64,000 nt of DNA from CAWKMN01 sp963850765 (lineage in GTDB: Bacteria > Chloroflexota > Anaerolineae > Aggregatilineales > Aggregatilineaceae), in the NCBI GenBank assembly GCA_963850765.1, contig CAWKMN010000006.1:62001-126000 (forward strand). Reading direction: 5' to 3'. A program made the position numbers and the translations under genes. Positions 16,994 through 25,349 of this stretch are shown here, piece by piece (within the stretch, counting starts at the first letter, position 1; each line of letters starts with the position of its first letter). Below the pieces are notes generated by a model. It was not told the DNA's origin, searched no databases, and saw only the letters and a program-made list of their open reading frames with translations.

Positions 16994-17068
16994 TATTTTT
17001 AATTTCCATCATATAATGATATTGAACCTCTCGTCCCGTATGAAATAGACTGTTCTGCGGAGGACGGC

Positions 17069-18184
17069 ATGCCCCACGAAATCTACTCCCGTGATTCCAC
17101 CGTGTATATTGAGACGGGCGAGGACAAACTTGAAACTTTTCACCGCGCGGTTGAGCAGTCAGGCTTCATCCCTCATCTTCTGGCTCAATGGCAAGCGAGT
17201 GGCAAATCCAAAGCCGATTTCCGGATCGCCATCAAACCCAATATCATGACCGCCTCCATCTTTGAGGAGGAATCCCCGGTCTATACCGATCCTAAGCTGG
17301 TGGAAGAGCTGATCCGGCTGATGCAGGTGGAGGGATTTACGAGCTTTGCGGTCGTCAAATCGCAGAATGTCTACAACTATGCCTATACGGGCCGGACGGT
17401 TCCGCTGGTCGCCGCGATGTGTGGTTACAGCGGGCAGGGATACGACATCGTCGATCTGACGGAAGACACCGTGCCCTTTGATTACGGCGGCGTGTTGGGA
17501 CAGCATGTCGCGGGCCGCGTCTGGCTCGAAGCGGATTACCGGATCTCGTTTGCGAAGAACAAATCGCACTGGCAGTGTCTCTATACCGCCTGCATCAAGA
17601 ATGTCTACGGCTGCCTGCCGATGTGGGACAAAATGCGCCATTATCACGGCAAGGGACGCGGCGGGCGGGACATCGAGTTTTTTCAGGCGACCGTCCTCAG
17701 CGCCGAAAAGATCCCCGTTCATTTTGGCTTTCTGGACGCCTGGGTGAGCGGTGACGGGCTGACCGGCCACGTGCGCGATCCTCACCCCAACCACACGCAC
17801 ACGTTTTTAGCCTCCGAGAATATCCTCGCGCTCGATTGGGTGGTGGGCGAAAAGATGCAGGTTGATCCCTTCCATAATTACGTGATCCAGGAAGCCGTTC
17901 ATCGCTGGGGGACGATCCACATCACCCGGGTCGGCAACATGACTCCCTGGTACCCGTGGGACAATGTGCGGCCGATTGTCGTCGTGGCGTTTAACGTGAT
18001 CGAGGAGTTTTACTACCTGGGGCGGTTTATGTCGCGCGCCGTGGCGACCCAGATGGATTCGCGATTTCCCCCGGTGGGAGAGGGACGATGGTTTTTCCAG
18101 ATCACCCAGGCGATCGTCAGGGTGCTTGAGGGCGTGCTCACCCGAGCAACGGATCCCAACAAGATGCGGAGGCTGCCACGATGA
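17069..18184 (+). CDS. DUF362-like protein
   Basis: The protein has 371 residues from the ATG at 17069, with GGAGGA six bases upstream. The fold signature of DUF362 is visible: FRIAIKPNIMTASIFEEESP, then VYTDPKLVEELIRLM and ISFAKNKSHWQCLYTACIKN with VYGCLP after it. DUF362 members are poorly understood and some carry ferredoxin clusters; this one has only scattered cysteines and no CxxCxxC set. It overlaps the next gene by four bases (ATGA), so it belongs with the membrane protein and the GMC oxidoreductase. A role in a redox or cofactor step of that complex is an inference. Confidence 0.75.
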   Translation: MPHEIYSRDSTVYIETGEDKLETFHRAVEQSGFIPHLLAQWQASGKSKADFRIAIKPNIMTASIFEEESPVYTDPKLVEELIRLMQVEGFTSFAVVKSQNVYNYAYTGRTVPLVAAMCGYSGQGYDIVDLTEDTVPFDYGGVLGQHVAGRVWLEADYRISFAKNKSHWQCLYTACIKNVYGCLPMWDKMRHYHGKGRGGRDIEFFQATVLSAEKIPVHFGFLDAWVSGDGLTGHVRDPHPNHTHTFLASENILALDWVVGEKMQVDPFHNYVIQEAVHRWGTIHITRVGNMTPWYPWDNVRPIVVVAFNVIEEFYYLGRFMSRAVATQMDSRFPPVGEGRWFFQITQAIVRVLEGVLTRATDPNKMRRLPR

Positions 18185-19032
18185 TTACACCGATGCGCCG
18201 TTTTGGCATAAACGTGACTGAGGTATTCCTCTCTGATATGGGGAATATTTTTGCGATCCTGCTCTTTCTCCTGACACTCGCCATTGGGTTAGCCCGCTCC
18301 TGGTTTGACGTGACCGGATTCTGGGGGGGCGCGCTCTGGCTGGCGACCTTCACCGCCGGGCTGCTGCTGGGGCTGGGCAGCGGTGGCGTCCGGCAAAATC
18401 GTCCCGCGCTGGATCTTGCCTTCTCCTTTGTGCTGCTGACCGGCGTGGGCTGGATAGGGTTTGGCCTGTTTCATCCAGCCTGGAAGCTCGTCCTGGCCGG
18501 GCTGGGCATGGTGTTAATGTTCCTCGCGTGCTGGGCGGTTCGGCGCGAAGCGATCCGCGCCCGGTTCACGCCGCGCTATTTCAGCATCCGCGAATTCGAG
18601 ACCATGATCCAGATCGCCGATGCCATGCTGGACGCCGATGATCTCACGATCCACCCGATTGAGGTCGCGGTGCGCACCGATCACCTCCTGGCTGAGATCG
18701 ACAGCCCGATCAAACAGGATATCCATCAGGTCATGTTTCTCATCGAATGGCTGACGCCTTTCCTCGTGCTGCGCCCCTTTCCCTTCAGCGATCTGGGGAC
18801 GCACGAACGGCGCGAGATTATCCGCAAAGTGATCTGGTCGCGCGGGCTGTTCCGCGATGTCTCGCGCACCCTCAAGCTGCTGTCGACCTTCACCTACTAT
18901 ACCCATCCCGATGTGCAGGCCGAGGCCGGCTATATTGGCTTTGACGACCGCGAGCGCACCGCGGGAATCGACCAAACGCCGAAGGTTTACGAGATGCCGC
19001 TGCGCGAAGGAGAGCCGCATGAAGCACTATGA
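18181..19032 (+). CDS. Membrane protein with small-subunit-like C-terminal domain
   Basis: The protein has 283 residues. The first 125 contain about four hydrophobic segments (IFAILLFLLTLAIGLARSWF, WLATFTAGLLLGLG, LAFSFVLLTGVGWIGFGLF, LVLAGLGMVLMFLACWAV). Residues 135-275 are soluble and resemble the small (gamma, subunit-3) chain of membrane dehydrogenases: YFSIREFETMIQIADAML at its start and FTYYTHPDVQAEAGYIGFDD near the end. That chain partners a GMC flavoprotein, and the next gene is one. It overlaps both neighbours, by 4 and 14 bases. I infer that it anchors the oxidoreductase at the membrane. The similarity is weak and was judged by eye. Confidence 0.55.
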   Translation: MITPMRRFGINVTEVFLSDMGNIFAILLFLLTLAIGLARSWFDVTGFWGGALWLATFTAGLLLGLGSGGVRQNRPALDLAFSFVLLTGVGWIGFGLFHPAWKLVLAGLGMVLMFLACWAVRREAIRARFTPRYFSIREFETMIQIADAMLDADDLTIHPIEVAVRTDHLLAEIDSPIKQDIHQVMFLIEWLTPFLVLRPFPFSDLGTHERREIIRKVIWSRGLFRDVSRTLKLLSTFTYYTHPDVQAEAGYIGFDDRERTAGIDQTPKVYEMPLREGEPHEAL

Positions 19033-20446
19033 CGCAGTCATTATCGGTTCAGGGGCGGCGGGCTCGGTCATGGCATTCCGGCTGGCTGAGCGCGGCCTGC
19101 GAGTGCTGGTGCTGGAGAAGGGCAAACGCGAGGATCCGCAAACCTTTGAGCACAACGAGATGGCCATGCTTCCCCGCCTCTACAAAGAGGGCGGGGTGCA
19201 GACGAGCGTCGATCACGATCTCGTCATTATGCAGGGATGCACGGTCGGGGGATCGACGGTGATCAATAACGCGATCTGGCTGCGGGCCGATCTCCAGCGC
19301 GTGCTGCCCGACTGGAAAGCGCGCGGGGCCGATCTGAACGAGAGCCGGCTCAACAAGGCGTACAGCGACCTGGAACGTATGCTGCACGTTGCGCCGCTGC
19401 CCGCCGGGCTGGCGAATAAGGGCACCGATGTTTTTCTGCGTGGCAGCGCCGCCCTCGACATTTCGGCTCATCTGCTCCACAACAATCGCAGCGAATGTAT
19501 CGGCTGCGGCTGGTGTAACTATGGCTGTCGCTACAACCGCAAGACCTCGATGCTCGTCACGTTTATTCCCTGGGCCGAAGCCTGTGGGGCGGAAGTCATT
19601 GATCAGGCCCAGAATATCCTGCTGGGCATCCAGGGGGGCGTGGTCAAATCGGTGGACTATACCCGGCACGGCCAGCATGAAACCGTCAGCGCGGATCGCG
19701 TGGTGGTCTGCGCCGGCGCGATCGGATCGACGGAACTGCTCCTGCATAACGGCATCACGCAGCGCGGCAACGTGGGTAAGCATTTTCACGTGTTGGGCGG
19801 CGTGATGGTGACGGCCGAAATGCAGCAGCCGGTCAACGGCTATGATGGTATTGGCCTGACCGCCGTGGCCGAAGTGGGCCCAGAGAGCGTCGTTGAAACG
19901 TTCTTCTCGCCGCCCGGTGCTTTTTCGATCACGCTCGGCGGCTGGTTCGCCACCCACCTGGACCGGATGCGCCGCTACAACTATTTTGTCCAGGCCGGCG
20001 TCATGGTCGGCACGGAGCCGCGCGGCAAGATTTCGCTGGATCGAAAAGGGCGCACCAAGATCGATCTCAGCTTCGACAACAATGACCTGGCACGCCTGCG
20101 GCGCGGGCTGGAAGCGCTGGCGAAGATCTTTTTCGCTGCCGGGGCGAAGTCTGTCCTGCCGGCCACGTACCGTTTCATGGAGCTGACCAACCCGGCCGAT
20201 CTTCAGCTGCTGGATGAATGGATCCGGCATCCCGACGATCTGCTGCTAGGCTCGGCTCATCCCCAGGGCGGGAATGTGATGCACGAGGATCCGAAAAAAG
20301 GCGTGGTGGACACCACCTTCCGCGTGCATGGTTTTGATAACCTGTATCTGGTCGATGCCAGTGTCTTTCCCAGCAACATCTGGGCCAACTGTCAGGCGAC
20401 CGTCATGGCGCTGTCTCATACCGCTTCCGATCATGTAATCCAGTAG
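19019..20446 (+). CDS. GMC-family FAD-dependent oxidoreductase
   Basis: The protein has 475 residues from the ATG at 19019 (MKHYDAVIIGSGAAGSVMAF). The FAD-binding GxGxxG is GSGAAG. A second family motif, GGSTVINNAIWLR, follows near residue 78. A cysteine-rich stretch, CIGCGWCNYGCRYNRK at about residues 160-175, is seen in a subset of membrane-linked GMC dehydrogenases. The C-terminal active-site region reads NLYLVDASVFPSNIWANCQA. It probably oxidises an alcohol or sugar, passing electrons to the membrane rather than to oxygen. It overlaps the preceding membrane protein by 14 bases. Substrate unknown. Confidence 0.85.
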   Translation: MKHYDAVIIGSGAAGSVMAFRLAERGLRVLVLEKGKREDPQTFEHNEMAMLPRLYKEGGVQTSVDHDLVIMQGCTVGGSTVINNAIWLRADLQRVLPDWKARGADLNESRLNKAYSDLERMLHVAPLPAGLANKGTDVFLRGSAALDISAHLLHNNRSECIGCGWCNYGCRYNRKTSMLVTFIPWAEACGAEVIDQAQNILLGIQGGVVKSVDYTRHGQHETVSADRVVVCAGAIGSTELLLHNGITQRGNVGKHFHVLGGVMVTAEMQQPVNGYDGIGLTAVAEVGPESVVETFFSPPGAFSITLGGWFATHLDRMRRYNYFVQAGVMVGTEPRGKISLDRKGRTKIDLSFDNNDLARLRRGLEALAKIFFAAGAKSVLPATYRFMELTNPADLQLLDEWIRHPDDLLLGSAHPQGGNVMHEDPKKGVVDTTFRVHGFDNLYLVDASVFPSNIWANCQATVMALSHTASDHVIQ

Positions 20447-20476
20447 ACGGAGCGGCCCAATAGCGCACGGACAGTT

Positions 20477-21340
20477 TCAGCACATTCTGTTCGTCAGGCG
20501 ACCCAGGCCCTGAACCTCGATCTCGACGTGGTCGCCCGCCCGCAGCCAATGTTTTTCAGGGCGCGGCACGCGATCCGGGGTGCCCGTCAGGATCATGTCA
20601 CCTGCCTCAAGCGTGAAATAGTGACTCATGTAGCTGATCAGGTAGGGCACCGAGAAGATCATGTCAGCGGTGGTCGCATCCTGGCCCAATTCCCCATTGA
20701 CCCACGCGCGAATCGAAAGCGCCTGCGGATCGGGCACTTCATCCGCTGTCACCAGATAGGGGCCCAGTGGCAGGAATTTATCAAGTATTTTGCCGAGCAT
20801 CCACTGGCTGGTACGCTTTTGCAGTTCCCGCGAACTCAGGTCGTTGGCGTTGCAGTAGCCAAACACATAATCGAGCGCATCGGCTTCCGAAACATTTCGC
20901 GCCCGGCGTCCAATGACGACGGCCAGTTCCGCCTCATAATCATACTCCACGGCAACCGGCGGCAGCGGGATCACTTCGTCAGCCGCCGCCAGCGAGTTGG
21001 CGTATTTGGCGAACAGAATCGGCCACGCCTGCTGCCCCGGCTCCACTCGGGCCGTATGGCGCTGGTAATTCATGCCCAGACAGATGATTTTGCCAGGGTG
21101 TGGAACGCACGGCCCATAAACGATTTGGCTCTCGTCGAGCATCGGAACGGCCGGAGCGTCCAACACGAATTTCTCCAGCGCCGCTTGGGCCGCCGCGCCC
21201 CCGGCCAACAACGCCTCTATCGTCAACGGAACTCCGTGAGCATTGGTGTCAGCCGCAGCCGCCCTGACATCGAGCACGCCGCCGGGGCGCTTCACACCCA
21301 GGCGGAGTTCCTGATCCTGCTGAAAGGTGAGTAAGTGCAT
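20477..21340 (-). CDS. Fumarylacetoacetate hydrolase family protein
   Basis: The protein has 287 residues from the ATG at 21340 (MHLLTFQQDQ) with AGGAA upstream. An upstream open frame has the wrong composition and was excluded. The FAH fold begins at KIICLGMNYQRHTAR. Metal ligands are expected in VEYDYEAELAVVIGRRARNV and GYCNANDLSSRELQ, and the family ending is GDMILTGTPDRVP with GDHVEIEVQGLGRLTN. Members are hydrolases or decarboxylases of 2-keto acids in aromatic or sugar-acid breakdown. Most relatives of this length act on oxo-acids such as ureidoglycolate or 2-keto-3-deoxy sugar acids. The neighbours do not narrow the substrate. Confidence 0.87.
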   Translation of the reverse strand: MHLLTFQQDQELRLGVKRPGGVLDVRAAAADTNAHGVPLTIEALLAGGAAAQAALEKFVLDAPAVPMLDESQIVYGPCVPHPGKIICLGMNYQRHTARVEPGQQAWPILFAKYANSLAAADEVIPLPPVAVEYDYEAELAVVIGRRARNVSEADALDYVFGYCNANDLSSRELQKRTSQWMLGKILDKFLPLGPYLVTADEVPDPQALSIRAWVNGELGQDATTADMIFSVPYLISYMSHYFTLEAGDMILTGTPDRVPRPEKHWLRAGDHVEIEVQGLGRLTNRMC

Positions 21341-21684
21341 CCGCTGTTCCTGTCTGATCGCAACCTTCTGGCCGCCCTGATGAGTCCATTGTACTCCATC
21401 TGACTTCAGGCGAAAGATCAGACGCGCGATCTCCCCCTCTCTGGCTTGGCCTGGTAAGGGGGCAGTTTTTGACCGAAAGGTTTGTTTACGGGGAAAACGC
21501 AGGGGCAACGCTTGGGTTGCCCAATTTGGGCAGGGCAAGCCCCGCCCCTACGAAGACCCCGATTCAAACCAAACACTCAAAACTATCGCTCCTCTCTGGT
21601 TTGACCGGAGAGGGGCAAGCGGGCAGCCCCGAAGGGGACGTCCCGCCAGGGGTGAGGCCAGCGGACACAGCCCTCGAATGGTCT
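21341..21684. other. Gap with several repeat fragments
   Basis: From about 21430 to 21659 it contains CCCCTCTCTGGCTTGG, a GGGCAGGGCAAGCCCCGCCC hairpin, GGTTTGACCGGAGAGGGG and ends GGGGTGAGGCC, the end sequence of the element at 39719-39836. I see no gene here. Confidence 0.55.
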
Positions 21685-22380
21685 TTAGAAACTGGAGCGG
21701 AGACGGTAGCCAACACCCGGCTCGGTGAGCAGATGCTGGGGCCGGGCCGGTTCGATTTCGAGCTTGCTCCGCAGGTTGCTGACATTGACTCGCAGCAGAT
21801 GTTTTTCCTGCTCGTAGTCTGGTCCCCACACCTCGCGCAGCAGTTGGTGATGGGTCAACACCTTGCCAGCGTGCTGGATCAGGACACGAAGGATGGCGTA
21901 TTCGGTCGGCGTTAGCTGGACTTCCTCCCCTTTGGCTTCAACCATCCGCCGCCCCAGATCGACCTTCAAATCGCCCTGCACAAATTCCACGGTTTCACTC
22001 ACCTGTGCCACGGCATGGCGCAGGGCCACGCGCAGTCGCGCCATCAGTTCCCCGACGCCGAACGGCTTGGTCAGATAGTCATCCGCCCCGGCGTCCAGCG
22101 CCGCGATCTTGTCTGCTTCGTGGTCGTGAACCGAGAGAATCAGGATCGGAATATGCGACCATTCGCGTAACCGTCGCGTCACCTCGACGCCGCTCAGGTC
22201 GGGCAGGCCGAGATCCAGAATAATCGCATCGGGGCGGTAGCTCATGACACTGAGCAGTGCCTGCTCCCCGGTTTCCGTCTCCAGGACCATGTAACCATGA
22301 GCAGCGAGCGAAGTCCGCAAGAATCGGCGTATGGCGCGGTCGTCATCCACGACAAGGATCCGTGCTTCAGAGTCAGTCAT
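21685..22380 (-). CDS. kdpE: OmpR/KdpE-family response regulator
   Basis: The protein has 231 residues from the ATG at 22380 (MTDSEARILVVDDDRAIRRF). The receiver domain has the acidic pair in VVDDD, phospho-acceptor Asp56 (IILDLGLPDLSG) and the KPFG lysine near residue 108. The winged-helix output domain runs VQLTPTEYAILRVLIQHAGK to the end, GVGYRLRSSF. The closest familiar family is KdpE, the regulator of potassium uptake. No sensor kinase or kdpFABC gene is nearby; instead a KimA-like potassium permease is the upstream neighbour, 62 bases away on the same strand. The symbol is a family-level assignment. Confidence 0.8.
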   Translation of the reverse strand: MTDSEARILVVDDDRAIRRFLRTSLAAHGYMVLETETGEQALLSVMSYRPDAIILDLGLPDLSGVEVTRRLREWSHIPILILSVHDHEADKIAALDAGADDYLTKPFGVGELMARLRVALRHAVAQVSETVEFVQGDLKVDLGRRMVEAKGEEVQLTPTEYAILRVLIQHAGKVLTHHQLLREVWGPDYEQEKHLLRVNVSNLRSKLEIEPARPQHLLTEPGVGYRLRSSF

Positions 22381-22442
22381 CGGCCAATTCCTCCCGAACG
22401 CGAATTTCACACCAATCATCGCCGGCCAACGATGCACCAGCA

Positions 22443-24488
22443 TTATCGCGCAGGCGGGTCGCTGACCTCAGCATGCTCGTGTGCCAGACCGTTCCGGTGG
22501 ACGCGGTAGGGTACACTGGTCACGACCACGCGTTCCATCCGGCTTAGCGCCAGGTTAAAGATCACGGCGCTGTTCTGATGCAGCGCTTGCTCCCAGAAGG
22601 TATCCATCGCCAGATGGCCCATAATGACATGCACAAAGCTGTCGGGAGTCCTTGCCTGCAATTCCTCGATGTACTGCCGGAGCGGTTCAGCCAGGAGACG
22701 GTAGGGCGACGGGATAAGCACCAGATTCCCTTCACCGATACGCTGGCGCCATTTCTGGCGGATAAGCTGTGCCTTGTCGGGATTAATCGCGATATGCACC
22801 GCGTGCCAGGGGTGATCCAGCGACTTGGCAAAGTTCACCAGGCGCACCGTCTCCGCATGGACATCATCCACCAGGATTACCGTCTGGATCGGATGTTTTT
22901 CGACATCGACCGGGATACCTTCAAGGCTGAGCGAACGGGCCACATCCCGGTAGTGATAATGGATGCGGAAGAAAATGGATACGAGAGTCGGGATAAGGAT
23001 CACCACGAACCAGGCCCCGCTGGTGAACTTGGTCACGGCAAAGATGATCATCACCACGCCCGTGCAGAACGCGCCAAAACCACTGACGACCATTTTCAGC
23101 CGCCAGTACGGATCGTAGCGCATGACCGTTTCACGACCGGGCACTTCCTCGCCGGGTTGAAGCTGGCCGATTTTGCGCAGCCGGACCACCATACCCGTCT
23201 GCGACATGGTGAAGCTCAGGAAAACACCGATGGCATACAGCGGGATCAACGAGGTGGTGCGTGCCCGGGAGACGATGACCAGCAATGATGCGCAGGTGGC
23301 CAACCCCATGATGCCCCAGGAGAAAACCAGACGGCTGCCCCGGTACGTAAGCTGGCGTGGCAAGAAACCATCCCCGGCGTGCAGCGCCGCCAGTCTCGGG
23401 AAATCGGCATAACTGGTGTTCGCCGCCATGAGCAAAATCAGCGCCGTGCCGGTCAGTATCATGATATACAGCAGGGTGCCTTCACCGAAGATGGTCCGGC
23501 CCATCTGTGAAATGACCGTTTCGGTTTCGCTCGGCATCGCGTGGATCTCGTGAGCGATAAACGTGATGCCGAGGAACATCACGATCAACAAACTGCTCAT
23601 CCACACGAGAGTCACGGCTGCATTGTGACTGCGCGGCTCTTTGAAGGCGGTGATCCCGTTCGAGATCGCTTCGATCCCGGTGAGTGCTGCGCAACCGCTC
23701 GAAAAAGCGCGCAAGATCAAAAACAGCGTCAGCGCCTGCCCACCTTCGTGCATGACTTCGACATCAACCACCGTGGGCAAATCCCCGCTGGCATAGCGTA
23801 CCAATCCAACACCTAACGTCAGGAACATCGCGCCCAGGAAGAAGTAGGTCGGGATGGCGAAAATCCGCCCGCTTTCTTTGACCCCGCGCAAATTGACCAG
23901 GGTCATGATCCCGATCACAGCCACAGCCATCTCAACACGATAAGGGTACAATTGATGGAACCCCGACGTGATCTGCGCCACGCCCGCCGAGACACTCACC
24001 GCCACCGTCAGGATATAGTCGGTGAGCAGTGCCGCTCCGGCGATCTGCGCGGGCAGTTCCCCCAGGTTGTCGCGCGCCACGATGTACGCCCCACCGCCGT
24101 TCGGATAGGCAAAGATCGTCTGCCGGTAAGAGATGGTCACAATCACCAGCAGAATGGCGATTGCAATTGATATAGGCAGCGACAATCCAAGCGTTGACGC
24201 GCCTGTTCCCGCCAGCGCCAGAATGATGAGAATTTCCTCCGTCGCGTACGCGGTAGACGACAGCGCATCGGACGCAAACACGGCAAGCCCAACCGGTTTG
24301 CTGACGACCTGGTGGGGTAGAGCTTTGGTCTCTAGCGGCTTGCCAATGAGCAGGCGCGACCATTTGAACCGGGACTTGGGAGCTTCTGAGGATGCCATAA
24401 CGGTAGACACCTTTTTTCCTTGTTGCCTGGTCCAGTGCTGGCGGACACGAGCACTGAGCAGGAAGCTTTTCACTTCCGGCAGCGTCAC
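22443..24488 (-). CDS. KimA/YdaO-like APC-superfamily potassium permease
   Basis: The protein has 681 residues from a GTG at 24488, overlapping the upstream stop as GTGA. An ATG at 24398 (MASSEAPKSRF) with AAGGTG upstream is an equally good start, giving 651 residues. The line RLLIGKPLETKALPHQVVSK, followed by LAVFASDALSSTAYATEEIL, is the hallmark of KimA-type proteins, and YPNGGGAYIVARDNLGELPA follows. About twelve membrane segments run to residue 500; the rest is a cytosolic domain that in characterised KimA binds cyclic di-AMP. The role is proton-coupled potassium uptake. The neighbouring KdpE-like regulator supports this. Confidence 0.85.
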   Translation of the reverse strand: MTLPEVKSFLLSARVRQHWTRQQGKKVSTVMASSEAPKSRFKWSRLLIGKPLETKALPHQVVSKPVGLAVFASDALSSTAYATEEILIILALAGTGASTLGLSLPISIAIAILLVIVTISYRQTIFAYPNGGGAYIVARDNLGELPAQIAGAALLTDYILTVAVSVSAGVAQITSGFHQLYPYRVEMAVAVIGIMTLVNLRGVKESGRIFAIPTYFFLGAMFLTLGVGLVRYASGDLPTVVDVEVMHEGGQALTLFLILRAFSSGCAALTGIEAISNGITAFKEPRSHNAAVTLVWMSSLLIVMFLGITFIAHEIHAMPSETETVISQMGRTIFGEGTLLYIMILTGTALILLMAANTSYADFPRLAALHAGDGFLPRQLTYRGSRLVFSWGIMGLATCASLLVIVSRARTTSLIPLYAIGVFLSFTMSQTGMVVRLRKIGQLQPGEEVPGRETVMRYDPYWRLKMVVSGFGAFCTGVVMIIFAVTKFTSGAWFVVILIPTLVSIFFRIHYHYRDVARSLSLEGIPVDVEKHPIQTVILVDDVHAETVRLVNFAKSLDHPWHAVHIAINPDKAQLIRQKWRQRIGEGNLVLIPSPYRLLAEPLRQYIEELQARTPDSFVHVIMGHLAMDTFWEQALHQNSAVIFNLALSRMERVVVTSVPYRVHRNGLAHEHAEVSDPPAR

Positions 24489-24826
24489 TTGCTCTCCCGC
24501 TCATCTGTTGAAACGGGGCGATATAAGGACACCGCTTCTTGATAGTGAAACTGCGTCTGCGTCGGAAACTCCGGCGTCCCGTACACGGCCGGATCGCGGC
24601 GCTGCTTTCGGTAATCTTCGCCGTCCAGGTCTTGCAGCGCTGCCGCATTGGATTTGATCCACAGCCCCATCAGGCTATAGCCGATCGCGATGACCAGAAG
24701 CAGGATGACCTTATGGCCGTTCTGTGACAGGTGCAGGTGATGCTCCAGCACCAACCCGCCCACAGAGAGCAGCAGAATCGGGTAAAGCAAACTCCAGTGT
24801 GGTCTGTGATTTCGATCTGAGCGCAT
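24485..24826 (-). CDS. Small membrane protein upstream of the KimA-like permease
   Basis: The protein has 113 residues from the ATG at 24826 (MRSDRNHRPHW), preceded by GGGGAG; a start 12 codons upstream is less likely. Two hydrophobic segments, LLYPILLLSVGGLVLEHHL and VILLLVIAIGYSLMGLWI, precede a charged cytosolic tail (LQDLDGEDYRKQRRDPAVYG). I do not recognise the family. The four-base overlap with the permease suggests an accessory or regulatory partner of potassium transport, which is inference only. Confidence 0.6.
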   Translation of the reverse strand: MRSDRNHRPHWSLLYPILLLSVGGLVLEHHLHLSQNGHKVILLLVIAIGYSLMGLWIKSNAAALQDLDGEDYRKQRRDPAVYGTPEFPTQTQFHYQEAVSLYRPVSTDERESK

Positions 24827-25349
24827 GACGTATGCTCCCCATTCATGAGGTTCGACCAGCACACGGGGAACCTGCTATTGAGGACAAGGGTTGACCCTGT
24901 CTGCGAAAAACTCAGACCTATCGTAGCGGGATAAGCATCAATTAGGTGTCAAAGAAATCGAGGAAACGATCAAGGATTCGTCAAATACCGCTTGGCGGAA
25001 TACACCTGCAACCGGTCAATCCGCGTTTTTCGGCACCGGGAGCGGGGCATGGCACAGCGTGCCGGCGCGTGATCCAAAGGGGCGGCGTGAGGGTATTCTG
25101 TCCTATGCGTGGTGGATTTCTCCGATCGGGAGCCTGTTATGCACTTAGGTTTGCCGTGGAGAAGAGGGTTTTTCTGTGTATTGGCCCCTCCCTAAATCCC
25201 TCCCCACTGAGTGGAGAGGGACTTGACGCCGCCCCTTTCTCCAGGCGTGCTCCGACGCACGGGGATAGGGGCTGAAAGTGCATAACAGGCTCTAATGGTC
25301 GGATGCGGTACGGCCGCCGCGCCGGATAGCAGGGCATGCGCCCATTCCG
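24827..25349. other. Leader of the permease operon plus repeat element
   Basis: Close to the small membrane protein gene are two possible RNA hairpins on the minus strand: AGGTTC/GAACCT arms at about 24848-24872, and GACAAGGGT/ACCCTGTC at 24883-24901. I could not match them to the cyclic di-AMP riboswitch consensus. The inverted-repeat element at 25130-25292 fills the distal part. Confidence 0.45.
25130..25292. repeat. MITE-like element with perfect 17-bp terminal inverted repeats
   Basis: The ends are GAGCCTGTTATGCACTT (25130-25146) and its exact reverse complement (25276-25292). The 163-bp element has no coding capacity. The inside holds CCCCTCCCTAAATCCCTCCC and a GC-rich hairpin. Diverged relatives lie at 16623-16787 and 31838-31962. 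Confidence 0.8.

Larger units (their letters stand above)
16495..17068. other. Long gap with terminator, repeat element and AT-rich leader
   Basis: After the operon come a CACAGAG-type repeat (about 16530-16560), a terminator (16578-16608), an inverted-repeat element (about 16623-16787), about 170 bases with no recognised feature, and an AT-rich segment (16960-17030) with a palindrome just before the DUF362 gene. Confidence 0.6.

Noticed and set aside
19049..20230. 393-codon minus-strand frame opposite the GMC oxidoreductase
   Set aside because: Shadow of a real gene with clear FAD motifs.
24840..24930. Cyclic di-AMP (ydaO) riboswitch before the KimA-like operon
   Set aside because: Hairpins are present but I could not find the conserved riboswitch core, so only an unnamed leader structure is reported.
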